A stretch of 64,000 nucleotides of DNA from Synechococcus sp. HK01-R (GCF_014217855.1 NZ_CP059059.1:1178001-1242000), one strand, 5' to 3'; counted from the first letter of the stretch, positions 49,289 to 57,826 are shown. Translations and numbers: made by a program. Notes: generated by a model not told the origin, from the letters alone.

Positions 49289-49887
49289 GGCTTTTGTCCC
49301 ACCTTCGGTTCAGTGCCGTCGATCAGGCGCTGCAGGTTGCTGCGGTGACGCCAGAGCACCAGCAGCATGGCGATGAGGGCAATCAACACGTAGGGAGGGC
49401 TGCCACCGGGGTAGCTCACCATCAGCAGGGGCAGGCTCACGGCGGCGATCACGCTGGCCAGCGACACGATTCGACTCAGGCTGAACACGGCCATGAACAC
49501 CCCGAAGCAGGCGAGGCCCACCGGCCAGGCCAGCCCCAAAAACATGCCCAGGCCAGTGGCCACGGCCTTGCCGCCTTTGAATCCCAGCCACACGGGCCAG
49601 ATGTGACCGGCCAGGGCCGCCAGACCGGCCAGCACCTCAAGCCAGGCGCTCCAATCGGATCCATGGCCGAGGGCTCGGGCCAGCAGCACAGCCGCTGCTC
49701 CCTTGCCCACATCCACCAGAAACACCACCAGGGCTGGGCCCTTGCCCACGTTGCGCAGCACGTTGGTGGCGCCGGTGGAGCCTGAGCCGATCGTGCGCAG
49801 GTCGATGTCTTTGAGCCAGCGGCCGGCGAGGTAGCCGCTGGGAATGGAGCCGAGCAGATAGCCCAGGAGCAAGGAGAGGAAGCCCAT
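49285..49887 (-). CDS. plsY: Glycerol-3-phosphate acyltransferase PlsY
   Basis: PlsY transfers an acyl group from acyl-phosphate to glycerol-3-phosphate, the first step of phospholipid synthesis, in the inner membrane. The 200-residue product has about five membrane spans. It contains GYLLGSIPSGYLAGRWLKDI, GSGSTGATNVLRNVGKGPAL and the conserved HIWPVWLGFKGGKAVATGLG. It shares one base with the DUF3086 gene upstream. Confidence 0.95.
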   Translation of the reverse strand: MGFLSLLLGYLLGSIPSGYLAGRWLKDIDLRTIGSGSTGATNVLRNVGKGPALVVFLVDVGKGAAAVLLARALGHGSDWSAWLEVLAGLAALAGHIWPVWLGFKGGKAVATGLGMFLGLAWPVGLACFGVFMAVFSLSRIVSLASVIAAVSLPLLMVSYPGGSPPYVLIALIAMLLVLWRHRSNLQRLIDGTEPKVGQKP

Positions 49888-50867
49888 CAGAGCAGGTCGT
49901 CGTCGTCGTAGGTCTCGCCTGGCCCGGCCGCGAAGGCCAGCCAGAGAGGGAACTGAAGCACGGGAATGTCGACCACCCGTTCGGCGGCATCAATCAGGAT
50001 CAGCGGCACCTCGCCCCGCTCCTCCAGGCGGTCAGCTCGCTCCACCAGCGCATCCCCCCGCTCGAACAGCACGATGCCGCTGTTGGGGCCGAAATCCTCC
50101 CGGCCTAGACCCAGCGCATCCTGGAGGCCGCGTCGCCACTCGCCGAGTCGTTCAGGCTGGCCCGCCAGCACCAGGGTCTGGAACTGGTCGCCATAGAGCT
50201 CGCCGATGATGGCGATCAGGGCTGCACTCAGCAACACATTGCGTGGCCGGCTGCCGCGGCTGGGCTGGGCCCCGCGCCCCCCCTGATTGAAGAACCAGTC
50301 CTGCAGCAGGGCTGTGTCGGGGGCTTCCAGGCTGCGGCGCAGTTTCCAGGGATCGGCGTAGAAATCGGGTTGCCCGAGGAAGCGCTCGAGGTTGTTGCGG
50401 ATCAGCGTCTCGTCTGGGCGGAAGGTGTCGGCAACTGCGGCCGGGGCTGGGGCTTCAGTTGCCTCTGTGGTGGCGGCAGCGGCCTGCTGATCGAGGGGAG
50501 AGGGCTGCACCACCACCGGCTGCACGACCAGTTCGAGGTTGTCCACCGACTGAACCAGGCCCTGGAGTGCTCCGCCCAGGTACTCCTGGAAGCCCTTCAC
50601 GCGGCGGGCGATCGCATCGGACTGACCGGCAAAGCTGGTGTTGATCTCTCCCTCGAGCTGCTGTTTGCGCGCACTCAGTGTCTGGATCTCCTCTTCCAGC
50701 TCCGCGCGGCGCGCCTGCAGATCAGAGAGAGCCAGTTGGATCAACTGTTCTTTGGCTGCGGCGTCTGATTCGCCCGTGGATGGCGCTGTCCCAGCGTCCT
50801 GCGCGTCCTGGGGATGCAGGTCGGTGGGATGCAGGTTGGTGGGATTCAGGTCGGTGTCGTCAGGCAT
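49887..50867 (-). CDS. DUF3086 family protein
   Basis: The 326-residue product is a DUF3086-type cyanobacterial protein of unknown function. The N-terminus is low-complexity with near repeats (LNPTNLHPTDLHPQDAQDAG), then a coiled-coil segment about residues 38-75 (LQARRAELEEEIQTLSARKQ), a Pro/Ala-rich linker, and a conserved C-terminal domain with RNNLERFLGQPDFYADPWKL and LLSAALIAIIGELYGDQFQT. It ends in acidic DDDDLL. It is cotranscribed with plsY. Confidence 0.82.
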   Translation of the reverse strand: MPDDTDLNPTNLHPTDLHPQDAQDAGTAPSTGESDAAAKEQLIQLALSDLQARRAELEEEIQTLSARKQQLEGEINTSFAGQSDAIARRVKGFQEYLGGALQGLVQSVDNLELVVQPVVVQPSPLDQQAAAATTEATEAPAPAAVADTFRPDETLIRNNLERFLGQPDFYADPWKLRRSLEAPDTALLQDWFFNQGGRGAQPSRGSRPRNVLLSAALIAIIGELYGDQFQTLVLAGQPERLGEWRRGLQDALGLGREDFGPNSGIVLFERGDALVERADRLEERGEVPLILIDAAERVVDIPVLQFPLWLAFAAGPGETYDDDDLL

Positions 50868-50975
50868 GGCAGACCGGTCCTGGCTCCATTTCAGCGGATC
50901 ACGGCAAGGCCGACTGGTGAGACACGTTCCCGTAGCTTTTCTGTTGCGTCTGCGATACGAGAACGTGCCATTGGT

Positions 50976-51383
50976 TCAAGGCTTGCCTGTCTCCAGGGCG
51001 CCCACCCGCAGCTCCAGCTGGGCGCGCAGCTGTTGCGGATCAAAAAGGATCGGCAGGAAATGAATGCTCTTGACTTCGCGGAAATACAGCAGCCCAGGGA
51101 GCCATGGGGCGAAGAGGCGCCAGGCCTGCCAGTCGCTGTAGGGGAAGCGACGCAGCTCCTGCCCGCCGCGCCACACCACCAGGGTGTCGGGGCAGAACTC
51201 CAGGCGCAGGCTGTAGGTCTGCAGCAGTAGAAACAGGCTGAACAGAGCCACCGGCAGGGTCGGCCAGGGGCTGAGCGGCAGCGGCAACAAAGCCAGGCTG
51301 AACAGCAGCACCAGCAGCGGCAGGCGAGGGTTGGCGCTGAGGCTCACCGCCTCCAGGTTTGGGTTGGGATGGTCTTGATGCAT
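50976..51383 (-). CDS. DUF3119 family membrane protein
   Basis: The 135-residue product begins MHQDHPNPNLEAVSLSANPR and has two adjacent hydrophobic spans (RLPLLVLLFSLALLPLPLSP and TLPVALFSLFLLLQTYSL). It continues with LRLEFCPDTLVVWRGGQELR and FAPWLPGLLYFREVKSIHFL, as in DUF3119. I chose the ATG at 51381-51383. It follows the MlaE-type permease gene by 13 bases; the pairing suggests an envelope function, which is inference only. Confidence 0.82.
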   Translation of the reverse strand: MHQDHPNPNLEAVSLSANPRLPLLVLLFSLALLPLPLSPWPTLPVALFSLFLLLQTYSLRLEFCPDTLVVWRGGQELRRFPYSDWQAWRLFAPWLPGLLYFREVKSIHFLPILFDPQQLRAQLELRVGALETGKP

Positions 51384-51396
51384 CACGGTGGAGGGT

Positions 51397-52143
51397 TTAG
51401 CCGAACAGGAGTTCGGTGAGCAGCACATCCATCAGAGCCACGGTCACCAGAATCATGACCACCGAACCGGTGGTGCTGGTTCCTACCTCCTTCGGGCCTC
51501 CTTCGGTGGTGAGGCCCCAGCCGCACGAGAGCACAGCGATCTGAAGGCCGAACACCAGAGCCTTGATCAGCATGAACGGCAGGTCATCGGGCTGCAGCCA
51601 GGTGCGCACCGAGTTCCAGAACACCGCAGGCGGGATGTTGTAGAAGGCCGTGCTGGTCATCTGGCCTGCCCAGACGGCGACGCCAAAGAAGAGCAGGCAT
51701 TGCACCGGTGCCATGACCACCATGGCGATCAGTCGAGGCACCACCAGGTATTCCACCGGGTCAGTGCGCAGCATCGTGATCGCATCGATCTGTTCGGTCA
51801 CCTTCATGGTGCCCAGCTGGGCGGCGTAGGCCGTGGCGACCTTGCCGGTGAGCAGCGTGGCGGTGAGCAGGGGTGCGATCTCCCGGGCCAGGCCGATCGC
51901 CAGCACGCCACCCACGGTGGAGCCGGCTCCCATTCCACTCAGTTCCGCGGCCACCTGGATGTTGAACACCGAGCCTGCGGCCACTCCGGTGATCAGCACA
52001 ATCAGAAAGGTGCTTGGTCCCGCTTCCAGCAGCTGATCGAAGAGGTCAATGGTGTTGATCTTGCCGCGGGAGGCGGCGGTCACGGCCTGGCCTCCGATCA
52101 GCAGACTGCTGCCGAGACGTCGTAACCAGCGGGGGGCTTGCAT
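51397..52143 (-). CDS. MlaE-family ABC transporter permease
   Basis: MlaE permeases move phospholipids or related lipids between membranes in gram-negative bacteria and chloroplasts (TGD1). The 248-residue product has several spans and the family's central block LSGMGAGSTVGGVLAIGLAR, EIAPLLTATLLTGKVATAYA and EQIDAITMLRTDPVEYLVVP. The start is the ATG at 52141-52143. The partner ATPase and substrate-binding genes are not nearby. Confidence 0.9.
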   Translation of the reverse strand: MQAPRWLRRLGSSLLIGGQAVTAASRGKINTIDLFDQLLEAGPSTFLIVLITGVAAGSVFNIQVAAELSGMGAGSTVGGVLAIGLAREIAPLLTATLLTGKVATAYAAQLGTMKVTEQIDAITMLRTDPVEYLVVPRLIAMVVMAPVQCLLFFGVAVWAGQMTSTAFYNIPPAVFWNSVRTWLQPDDLPFMLIKALVFGLQIAVLSCGWGLTTEGGPKEVGTSTTGSVVMILVTVALMDVLLTELLFG

Positions 52144-52159
52144 CAAAGGTCTCGCCTGA

Positions 52160-53584
52160 TCAGGTGTGCTGAAGATGGGCGCCGCGGTCGGGCCAGCGAC
52201 GCATTACCAACAGGCCGAATGCCACGAGTGTGGCGGGAATCAGACCCATGCACAGACGGATCGCGAGCAGAGCCGTGGCTGGTTGCTCGATGAAACTGAG
52301 GGCCCCGCTGCAGGCTTCGCTCGAGATATAGCCGGTGAGCGAAAGGAGTGCGCCGAAGACCGACATGCTCAGGCCGATGATCAGCTTCTGCCCGAAGACC
52401 ATCCAGGCCGTGTAAAGGCCAGCGGGCCTGGCCGGATCGGCATCAATGGCGTCAGGCAGCAGCGACCAGGGGATCAGATAAGCGGTTGAGGCCCCGAGTC
52501 CTACGAGAAGGATGAGGCCGATCAGCGGGGCGAGCTGGGCAGCATCGGCGCCAGCGGGAAGCACCGGAAAGAGCATCGACAGCAGGCAGGCGGCAATCCA
52601 GAGGCCACCACCCCAGTGCAAGGCCTTGATGCGTCCGCGACGGTTGGACAGCAAGCTCCAGAGCTGGAGGCCCACCAGGGCGCTCAGTTGGAAGGGAAGC
52701 AGGATCCAGGTGGAGAGGCTTGGGGGCACATGGATCACCTGCACCAGCCAGATCAGAGCCACCACCTGCATCAGCTGCAGGGCGAACCAGAGCAGCAGAT
52801 ACAGGCCGAGAACCATCAGAAAGCGTGAATTGGCTCGAATCCGGCGCAGTTGCTGCAGGGGAGGCTCGGCGTGCCCGCCTGGTCGCTGGGCTTTTTTGGC
52901 GTAGGGGGCGAGACCCCAGCAGCAGGCGAGCGTTGCGAGAGCTGCAATCGTTCCGGTAATCCTGCCCATGCGCAGGTAGCCATCGGCGCCGTCGCTCAGC
53001 ACCAACGAGGCAACGATCAGGCCGCTGAGGCCAGCGATGATCGACCCAGTGAATCGGGCGGCGTTGAGTCGGGTGCGGACGGCTGTGTCGCTGGTGAGCT
53101 CGGTGGAGAGGGCCGCATAGGGCAGGTTGACGCTCGTGTAGGCGGTCATCAGCAGGATCGCCATCACCACGTAATAGAGCGTGCGCTGCAGGGTGTCGCC
53201 CTCAGGCACCCACCACATCGCCGCTAGGCTGATCCCCAAGGGCAGGGCGGCGCCAAGCATCCAGGGCAAGCGTGGGCCCCAGCGGCTCTGGGTGTGATCG
53301 CTCATCCAGCCAATCAAGGGATCATTGAGCGCATCCCAAAGCTTGATCACCGTGAGCAGGGAGCCGGCGATGAAGGCAGGCAGTCCTGCGGCGCAAGTGA
53401 AGAAGGGAAAGAGGTAAAAGCCCAGTTGGGTGGCAGCCAGTCCGGTGCCGGCATCGCCGAGTCCGTAGGCCACCATCAGGCGGCGCCGGGAGCCCTCGGA
53501 TGCAACGTTGGAGGTGGTCAAGCGAGGGGGTGTGGCAGGCGGACCGTCATAATGCTGGAGCACACATCCAGTGGCCTCACCCAT
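52160..53584 (-). CDS. GPH-family (MelB-like) MFS transporter
   Basis: The 474-residue product has about twelve membrane spans and the glycoside-pentoside-hexuronide:cation symporter pattern. Early residues AYGLGDAGTGLAATQLGFYL precede the DALNDPLIGWMSDHTQSRWG loop that is typical of MelB relatives. A sugar or related solute is the probable substrate but cannot be specified. The gene starts 29 bases upstream of tRNA-Gly on the other strand and abuts the mlaE gene. Absence of neighbouring sugar genes makes it look isolated. Confidence 0.85.
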   Translation of the reverse strand: MGEATGCVLQHYDGPPATPPRLTTSNVASEGSRRRLMVAYGLGDAGTGLAATQLGFYLFPFFTCAAGLPAFIAGSLLTVIKLWDALNDPLIGWMSDHTQSRWGPRLPWMLGAALPLGISLAAMWWVPEGDTLQRTLYYVVMAILLMTAYTSVNLPYAALSTELTSDTAVRTRLNAARFTGSIIAGLSGLIVASLVLSDGADGYLRMGRITGTIAALATLACCWGLAPYAKKAQRPGGHAEPPLQQLRRIRANSRFLMVLGLYLLLWFALQLMQVVALIWLVQVIHVPPSLSTWILLPFQLSALVGLQLWSLLSNRRGRIKALHWGGGLWIAACLLSMLFPVLPAGADAAQLAPLIGLILLVGLGASTAYLIPWSLLPDAIDADPARPAGLYTAWMVFGQKLIIGLSMSVFGALLSLTGYISSEACSGALSFIEQPATALLAIRLCMGLIPATLVAFGLLVMRRWPDRGAHLQHT

Positions 53585-53612
53585 TCAGGGTAACTGGTTC
53601 GGGTGTATTAGT

Positions 53613-53683
<71 letters not shown>

Positions 53684-53717
53684 TGTCCTTCAGCTCTGAT
53701 GGATCAGATCTGAACCC

Positions 53718-54011
53718 TCAGGTCTGGTTGCCTCCGAGCATGTCCTCGTAGCCCTCATAGGGGTCGTATTCAGCCCAGCCAGGACTGGCCTGATCTAAAA
53801 GGCCATATTCGCCATCGATCATTTGCATGCGGGTGTTCCCATAAGGAACGGTGTTGCAGGTGATGCCTCCACCGGCCACCGGCTGGCAGTCATCGAAGCT
53901 CACTTGGGCCAGGGCGGCTCCAGTGCCGGCGGAACCCCAGAGGATGAGGAGGAGCAGCACTCGTTGGGGGCAGGGGCGTGGCACGGCGGCAGCGCAACGA
54001 TTGCTCGCCAT
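53718..54011 (-). CDS. Small secreted hypothetical protein, 97 residues
   Basis: No family recognised. A signal peptide is clear: basic start MASNRCAAAVPRPCPQR, hydrophobic VLLLLILWGSAGTGAALAQ with a probable AQ cleavage. The mature part is acidic and has paired Cys in FDDCQPVAGGGITCNTVPYG, and tyrosines in YDPYEGYEDM. It is probably periplasmic. It lies between tRNA-Gly and another small gene on the same strand. Confidence 0.7.
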   Translation of the reverse strand: MASNRCAAAVPRPCPQRVLLLLILWGSAGTGAALAQVSFDDCQPVAGGGITCNTVPYGNTRMQMIDGEYGLLDQASPGWAEYDPYEGYEDMLGGNQT

Positions 54012-54028
54012 GGTGGCGGTTTTTTGCC

Positions 54029-54316
54029 TTAGAGACCCTGGCAGTGGCGTTGAACGTCGCGCAGCGTCTCGAAGGCCTTGTCGCCTCGACCGTTCTTGAT
54101 CTGCACCATGAGCACGTCGGCCTGGAGACCCAGCGTCATGCTCTGGCAGCTGTTGCGCTCGGCCCTCGCCGCCTTCCGTTGCAGGGATTCAGCCAGCACC
54201 AGCGCCTGGTGGCAGCTGGCTTCCCTACCGGTCTGCAGGCAGTCCTGCGCCGATGGCAGCAGGTTTGTGGTCAGCCCCGCCAGCACCGCCGTTGGCTGCA
54301 CCAGTCCCAGCCCCAT
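54029..54316 (-). CDS. Small secreted hypothetical protein, about 95 residues
   Basis: No family recognised. From the ATG at 54314-54316 the product begins MGLGLVQPTAVLAGLTTNLL. It contains four Cys in a helical region (SAQDCLQTGREASCHQALVL, RNSCQSMTLGLQADVLMVQI, VQRHC). The signal peptide looks short at this start, so a non-ATG start slightly upstream is possible. The same frame continues on the antisense of the downstream dehydrogenase as a chance open frame. Confidence 0.6.
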   Translation of the reverse strand: MGLGLVQPTAVLAGLTTNLLPSAQDCLQTGREASCHQALVLAESLQRKAARAERNSCQSMTLGLQADVLMVQIKNGRGDKAFETLRDVQRHCQGL

Positions 54317-54403
54317 CAGCAGCCACGGGATTGAAAGGTGCGCTGTTGAACGACAAGGCTGGGTTTTGCCCCTAAACCAGAGAGAGAGCGACTGGCACCA
54401 GCG

Positions 54404-55402
54404 ATGAAAGTGTGGATGGCGAGTGCTCGCCACTACGACATTGAGAGTTTTGTGCGTGCCCTGCAGGCGGGCTCCGACCATGTGTTCGTCTACAGCCGCG
54501 AGCGACTCACCCCGGAGACCGCGGTGCTTGCCGAGGGCTGTGATGCCGTTTGCAGCTTCGTGAATGACGATCTCTGTGACGCCACCCTGGAGCAATTGGC
54601 GCAGTTCGGGGTGCGGGTGATCGCCCTGCGCTGCGCCGGTGCCGACAGTGTTGATCTGGAGGCCGCCCGTCGGCTGGGGCTGCGCGTCGTCAATGTGCCC
54701 TCCTATGCCCCTGAGTCGGTGGCCGAATTCGCCCTGGCTCTGCTGCTCTGCTTGGGGCGTCGTCTGCATCGTTCCTACAACCGGGTCAGGGAGAACAACT
54801 TTGATCTCAGCGGTCTGGTGGGACTGCAGCTCCATGGCAAGACCGCAGGCGTGGTGGGCACGGGCAGGATCGGCGCCGCAACCGCGCTTTTGCTTCGGGC
54901 CTTTGGCATGAAGGTGATGGCCAGCGATCCTGCCCAGCAGGACCCGCGGCTTTCTGACGTGGGAATCCAATACGTGGGTCTTGAGGAGCTGCTCGCCAAC
55001 AGTCAGGTGGTCAGCCTCCACTGTCCGCTCCTCCCAGCCACCCATCATCTGATCAACGCTGAGCGTTTGGCCATGATGCCCCGGGGGGCTCTGCTGGTGA
55101 ATACCAGTCGAGGCGGTCTGCTCGATACCAAGGCGGTGATTGCCGCACTCAAGGCCGGTCAGCTCGGAGGTCTCGCTCTGGATGTGTATGAACAGGAGGG
55201 AGGCCTGTTCTTTGCCGATCACAGCGATGAAGTGATCGGGGATGACACCTTTGAGCGCTTGCTCACCTTCCCCAATGTGCTGGTGAGCGCCCATCAGGCC
55301 TTCCTGACCGATGCGGCCCTGGAAGCGATCGCGACCACCACCCTCAGCAATCTTGATCAGGTGGCCGCAGGCTTGCCGTGTGGGAACGATCTCCTGAGAT
55401 GA
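54404..55402 (+). CDS. D-2-hydroxyacid dehydrogenase (D-lactate dehydrogenase type)
   Basis: The 332-residue product is an NAD-dependent D-2-hydroxyacid dehydrogenase like fermentative LdhA. It begins MKVWMASARHYDIESFVRAL and contains RVIALRCAGADSVDLEAARR, the Rossmann motif VVGTGRIGAATALLLRAFGM, VNTSRGGLLDTKAVIAALK and the catalytic His in NVLVSAHQAFLTDAALEA. The DVYEQEGGLFFADHSDE block is typical of D-lactate dehydrogenase. Pyruvate is the likely substrate, but the family includes others. Confidence 0.88.
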   Translation: MKVWMASARHYDIESFVRALQAGSDHVFVYSRERLTPETAVLAEGCDAVCSFVNDDLCDATLEQLAQFGVRVIALRCAGADSVDLEAARRLGLRVVNVPSYAPESVAEFALALLLCLGRRLHRSYNRVRENNFDLSGLVGLQLHGKTAGVVGTGRIGAATALLLRAFGMKVMASDPAQQDPRLSDVGIQYVGLEELLANSQVVSLHCPLLPATHHLINAERLAMMPRGALLVNTSRGGLLDTKAVIAALKAGQLGGLALDVYEQEGGLFFADHSDEVIGDDTFERLLTFPNVLVSAHQAFLTDAALEAIATTTLSNLDQVAAGLPCGNDLLR

Positions 55403-55426
55403 TGCAGCGGCTTTCTCCTTGACCGG

Positions 55427-55543
55427 ATGTATACCGACTGGACTGCCGTCGCGCTGCTGCTGTTCACCACGGTGCCCCTGGTGGCGGTGGTCGCCACCGC
55501 TGCCTTCTTTATTTGGCAGCAGAAGCGGAAACAGCTGCGCTGA
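55427..55543 (+). CDS. Single-span small membrane protein, 38 residues
   Basis: An ATG at 55427 opens a frame encoding MYTDWTAVALLLFTTVPLVA then VVATAAFFIWQQKRKQLR and TGA. It has one hydrophobic span of about 25 residues with a basic C-terminus, the format of small photosystem or NDH subunits. I do not match it to Psb, Psa, Pet or Ndh small subunits I know. There is no strong Shine-Dalgarno. It is convergent with and overlaps the 55509 gene by 35 bases. Confidence 0.5.
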   Translation: MYTDWTAVALLLFTTVPLVAVVATAAFFIWQQKRKQLR

Positions 55544-55706
55544 ACGCTTCGGTCATCCCCAGTTCACCCGGAGGAAAGCGCAGGGACTCCTGGCCGACCT
55601 CCAGCCCTTGGCCATCGCCATGGCCTAGGCAGTCGAGACAGGTGCGGAACCGCTGATCGGAGACCCGCTGGATGCCGCTCCCCCCGCAACGCGAACAGAT
55701 GGCCAT
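55509..55706 (-). CDS. Small CxxCxGxG zinc-finger-like protein, 65 residues
   Basis: The N-terminus MAICSRCGGSGIQRVSDQRF, followed by RTCLDCLGHGDGQG, holds two CxxC pairs with the CxxCxGxG spacing of DnaJ-type zinc centres. The rest has no recognised domain. It is probably a small cyanobacterial metal-binding protein. Function unknown; the overlap with the convergent small ORF leaves the exact C-terminus certain but its relevance unclear. Confidence 0.65.
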   Translation of the reverse strand: MAICSRCGGSGIQRVSDQRFRTCLDCLGHGDGQGLEVGQESLRFPPGELGMTEAFSAAVSASAAK

Positions 55707-55730
55707 GCCTGATCTGAAAGTGAATTGACT

Positions 55731-56672
55731 TCAGTGTGGAGAGATTCCACCTCCTTGATCCCGAAGCCTTTGTGAAGAATTGGCGCTGAGGCGTGCCTTC
55801 AGCTTCGTCGGGTCGTGATTCACGTCCTGGAGCAGCTCCTTAGCGGAGAGAGCCGAGCCTGGCGCGATCAGGCCCAGGTCAGCGGCCAGCAGTCCGATCA
55901 CCTGATCCGACTGGATGCTGTGGGCCTTCAGCGGCGCAAGCCCTTCGCTGCCATCCCGTTTTGACAGCTTGGCTCCGCTGGCATCGCAAAGCAGCGGCCC
56001 GTGCCGGTAGCGCGGCGGTTCCAACGGCGTGAGGGCGGCGATGACCGCCTCTTGGGCTTCTCGCACTGCAGCAAGGTCAGCCCCGCGCACCACCTCGCTG
56101 ATGCCCAGAGCGAGCTCATCCACGGCGGTGGCCAGGTGATAGGCAATGAAGCCATCAGCACGGCGCAGCACCAGATCCCCGCAGCGCTCCGAGAATGGCT
56201 CGGGAACCCTGAGCCGCCAGGCCGGAAGGCGAGCCTGTTGCCAGCCCCAGTCCAGCCTGCGGTTGCGGCAGGTGCCGGGATACAACGGCTGGGCTGCCAG
56301 TTGGCGTCGACTGCAGCGGCAGGGGTAGAGGTCTCCGCTCCGACGCCAATGGGACAGCACAGAGTTGTAAAGCCCCCGGCGCTGGCTTTGCAGGATCGGA
56401 GGGCCATCCCAGTGCAATCCCAGCCAATGCAGATCTGCACAGGCGCTGTCGATCGCTCCGGCGCGCAGACGCGGCGTATCGAGATCATCGAAGCGCAGCA
56501 GCCAGGTGCCGTTCTCATGGCGTGCCGCTAGCCAGGAGAGCAGGGCGGTGGCCAGGTTGCCGCGGTGCAGCGGTCCAGAAGGGGTGGGTGCGAAACGACC
56601 CCGATAGCCCTGAGTCCGCAGGCGCTGGCCTTCCGAGATCCATTGCTCTAGATGGTCAGGGGTCGGGCGCAT
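55731..56672 (-). CDS. gluQ: Glutamyl-Q tRNA(Asp) synthetase
   Basis: GluQ attaches glutamate to queuosine in tRNA-Asp; it is a truncated GluRS paralogue without an anticodon-binding domain. The 313-residue product has RGRFAPTPSGPLHRGNLATA (HIGH-like), the zinc-type Cys pattern YPCRCSRRQL and YPGTCRNRR, and GAKLSKRDGSEGLAPL (KMSKS-like). I took the ATG at 56670-56672 (MRPTPDHLEQW). An in-frame ATG at 56682-56684 touches the T-run of the HU terminator and is less plausible. Confidence 0.93.
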   Translation of the reverse strand: MRPTPDHLEQWISEGQRLRTQGYRGRFAPTPSGPLHRGNLATALLSWLAARHENGTWLLRFDDLDTPRLRAGAIDSACADLHWLGLHWDGPPILQSQRRGLYNSVLSHWRRSGDLYPCRCSRRQLAAQPLYPGTCRNRRLDWGWQQARLPAWRLRVPEPFSERCGDLVLRRADGFIAYHLATAVDELALGISEVVRGADLAAVREAQEAVIAALTPLEPPRYRHGPLLCDASGAKLSKRDGSEGLAPLKAHSIQSDQVIGLLAADLGLIAPGSALSAKELLQDVNHDPTKLKARLSANSSQRLRDQGGGISPH

Positions 56673-56684
56673 GCCATCGGCCAT

Positions 56685-56711
56685 CAAAAAAGCGGCCCCA
56701 AGGGGCCGCTT
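56685..56711 (-). terminator. Rho-independent terminator after the HU gene
   Basis: On the minus strand AAGCGGCCCC-TT-GGGGCCGCTT is followed by TTTTT, a 10-bp stem 23 bases after the HU stop. It ends right at the first possible start of gluQ, implying that gluQ is expressed by read-through or from a promoter inside the HU region. Confidence 0.9.
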
Positions 56712-56733
56712 CGATCCTGAACGATGGATGGGA

Positions 56734-57009
56734 TCAGCCCTGGACGCGATCCTTGAACATCTTGCCGGCGGTGAAGGCGGGAACGCGCTTGGCGGGAATC
56801 TTGATCTTTTCGCCGGTCTTGGGGTTCAGACCCTGACGGGCGGAACGCTCGCGGGGCTCGAAGGAGCCGAAACCGAGGATGGAGACCTTCTTGCCTTCAA
56901 CAACGGAATCGATGATGGTTTCGATGGCGGCGTCGACCACCAGGGAGACGTCGGTCTTGGTCAGCTCGGTGCGAGCGGCAACGAGGTTGACGAGGTCAGC
57001 TTTGTTCAT
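56734..57009 (-). CDS. Nucleoid protein HU
   Basis: HU is a small basic DNA-bending protein of the nucleoid. The 91-residue product begins MNKADLVNLVAARTELTKTD and contains VSILGFGSFEPRERSARQGL, the DNA-binding arm NPKTGEKIKIPAKRVPAFTA and GKMFKDRVQG. I chose the ATG at 57007-57009, the standard HU start; the much longer open frame upstream has no family support. A terminator follows. Confidence 0.95.
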   Translation of the reverse strand: MNKADLVNLVAARTELTKTDVSLVVDAAIETIIDSVVEGKKVSILGFGSFEPRERSARQGLNPKTGEKIKIPAKRVPAFTAGKMFKDRVQG

Positions 57010-57139
57010 GTGAGGAGGCGTGGGATGCGGAAGCGGGTTGGCGATGCGGAAGGCGACATCCGCATGGGCTTGTCCAAGCGCGACAATCGTATGGAGGCTG
57101 CGCCGGTGCGGCAACCGAAAGACCCCGCGCCGCAACGCT

Positions 57140-57820
57140 TTACGACGGTAGGTCTGCGAAACCTGCCGTTGGGCTTGAGGGCATCCAGCTCTCCCAGGGG
57201 CTGAGTCGCTCGCCGCGCAGGGCGCCAAGCCCAGCGCCAGATGCCAGTGCTGGCCTTTGATCTGGAGGAATCCAATCGCGCAGTCGCTCGAGGCTGCGCT
57301 GCTGACGCGGCCAGTGGAAGCTGCGGCGATGGCGCAATGGGGCCAGCTGACCCACTGCCACAGGGATGAGCAAACGGCCACAGAACAGCAGGTCCCAAGG
57401 GGGTGGAGCATGCAACACGCAGCTGCCGGGAGAGGGGCCAGGCGTCCAGAGCAGGCGCAGGCCTGCCGCGGTGGTGTGCGTGTCTGCGAAAGTCTCGAGC
57501 GGATCGACGCCTGGCAGCAGATAGGCCTCCTGTTCCTGCACCAGCACCGGCCAGCCCAGGTGTTCCTGCAGGCGTCGCACGCGCCCATGGCCCTCTCGAC
57601 TGGTGAGAACGATTCGGGGTGTACGGCCTGCCGCCAGCTCCTGCAGGGCCTTGAGGCTGCTTTCGGTCAGGGGCGGGCAGTCGATCAAGACCGGCTCCGG
57701 ATCGCTGTCAAGCCACCAGGCGGAGCCCCCGCGACAGTCGCGATTGGGGGGAAACAGCCATAGGAAGGGGAGGATCTGCTGCGGCGGACGTCCTGATTCC
57801 AGAACCGAGGGAAGAGGCAT
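57140..57820 (-). CDS. Metallo-beta-lactamase-like protein with lost metal ligands
   Basis: The 226-residue product is recognisable as a beta-lactamase fold by PVLIDCPPLTESSLKALQEL, by LRLLWTPGPSPGSCVLHAPP and by DLLFCGRLLIPVAV. The usual HxHxDH is replaced by LTSREGHGRV (72-81), HTPGHS by WTPGPS (125-130), and the metal-binding Asp after FxG by Arg. The protein is therefore unlikely to be a metal-dependent hydrolase. It begins 6 bases from the start of divergent glgX. Function unknown. Confidence 0.7.
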   Translation of the reverse strand: MPLPSVLESGRPPQQILPFLWLFPPNRDCRGGSAWWLDSDPEPVLIDCPPLTESSLKALQELAAGRTPRIVLTSREGHGRVRRLQEHLGWPVLVQEQEAYLLPGVDPLETFADTHTTAAGLRLLWTPGPSPGSCVLHAPPPWDLLFCGRLLIPVAVGQLAPLRHRRSFHWPRQQRSLERLRDWIPPDQRPALASGAGLGALRGERLSPWESWMPSSPTAGFADLPS

Positions 57821-57826
57821 GGGCTG

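Noticed and set aside
50814-50870. Short direct repeats at the start of the DUF3086 gene, considered as a CRISPR-like or tandem repeat array
   Set aside because: The near repeats are about 15 bases, in frame, and encode the low-complexity LHPTDLHP text; there are no spacers.
54317-55294. Extended minus-strand frame upstream of the small gene at 54029
   Set aside because: It is antisense to the D-2-hydroxyacid dehydrogenase; only the last 95 residues look like a secreted protein.
57010-57588. N-terminal extension of HU to 284 residues
   Set aside because: The conserved HU start MNKADLVNLVA is at 57009; the upstream frame is antisense-like, Arg/Cys-rich text overlapping the next gene.
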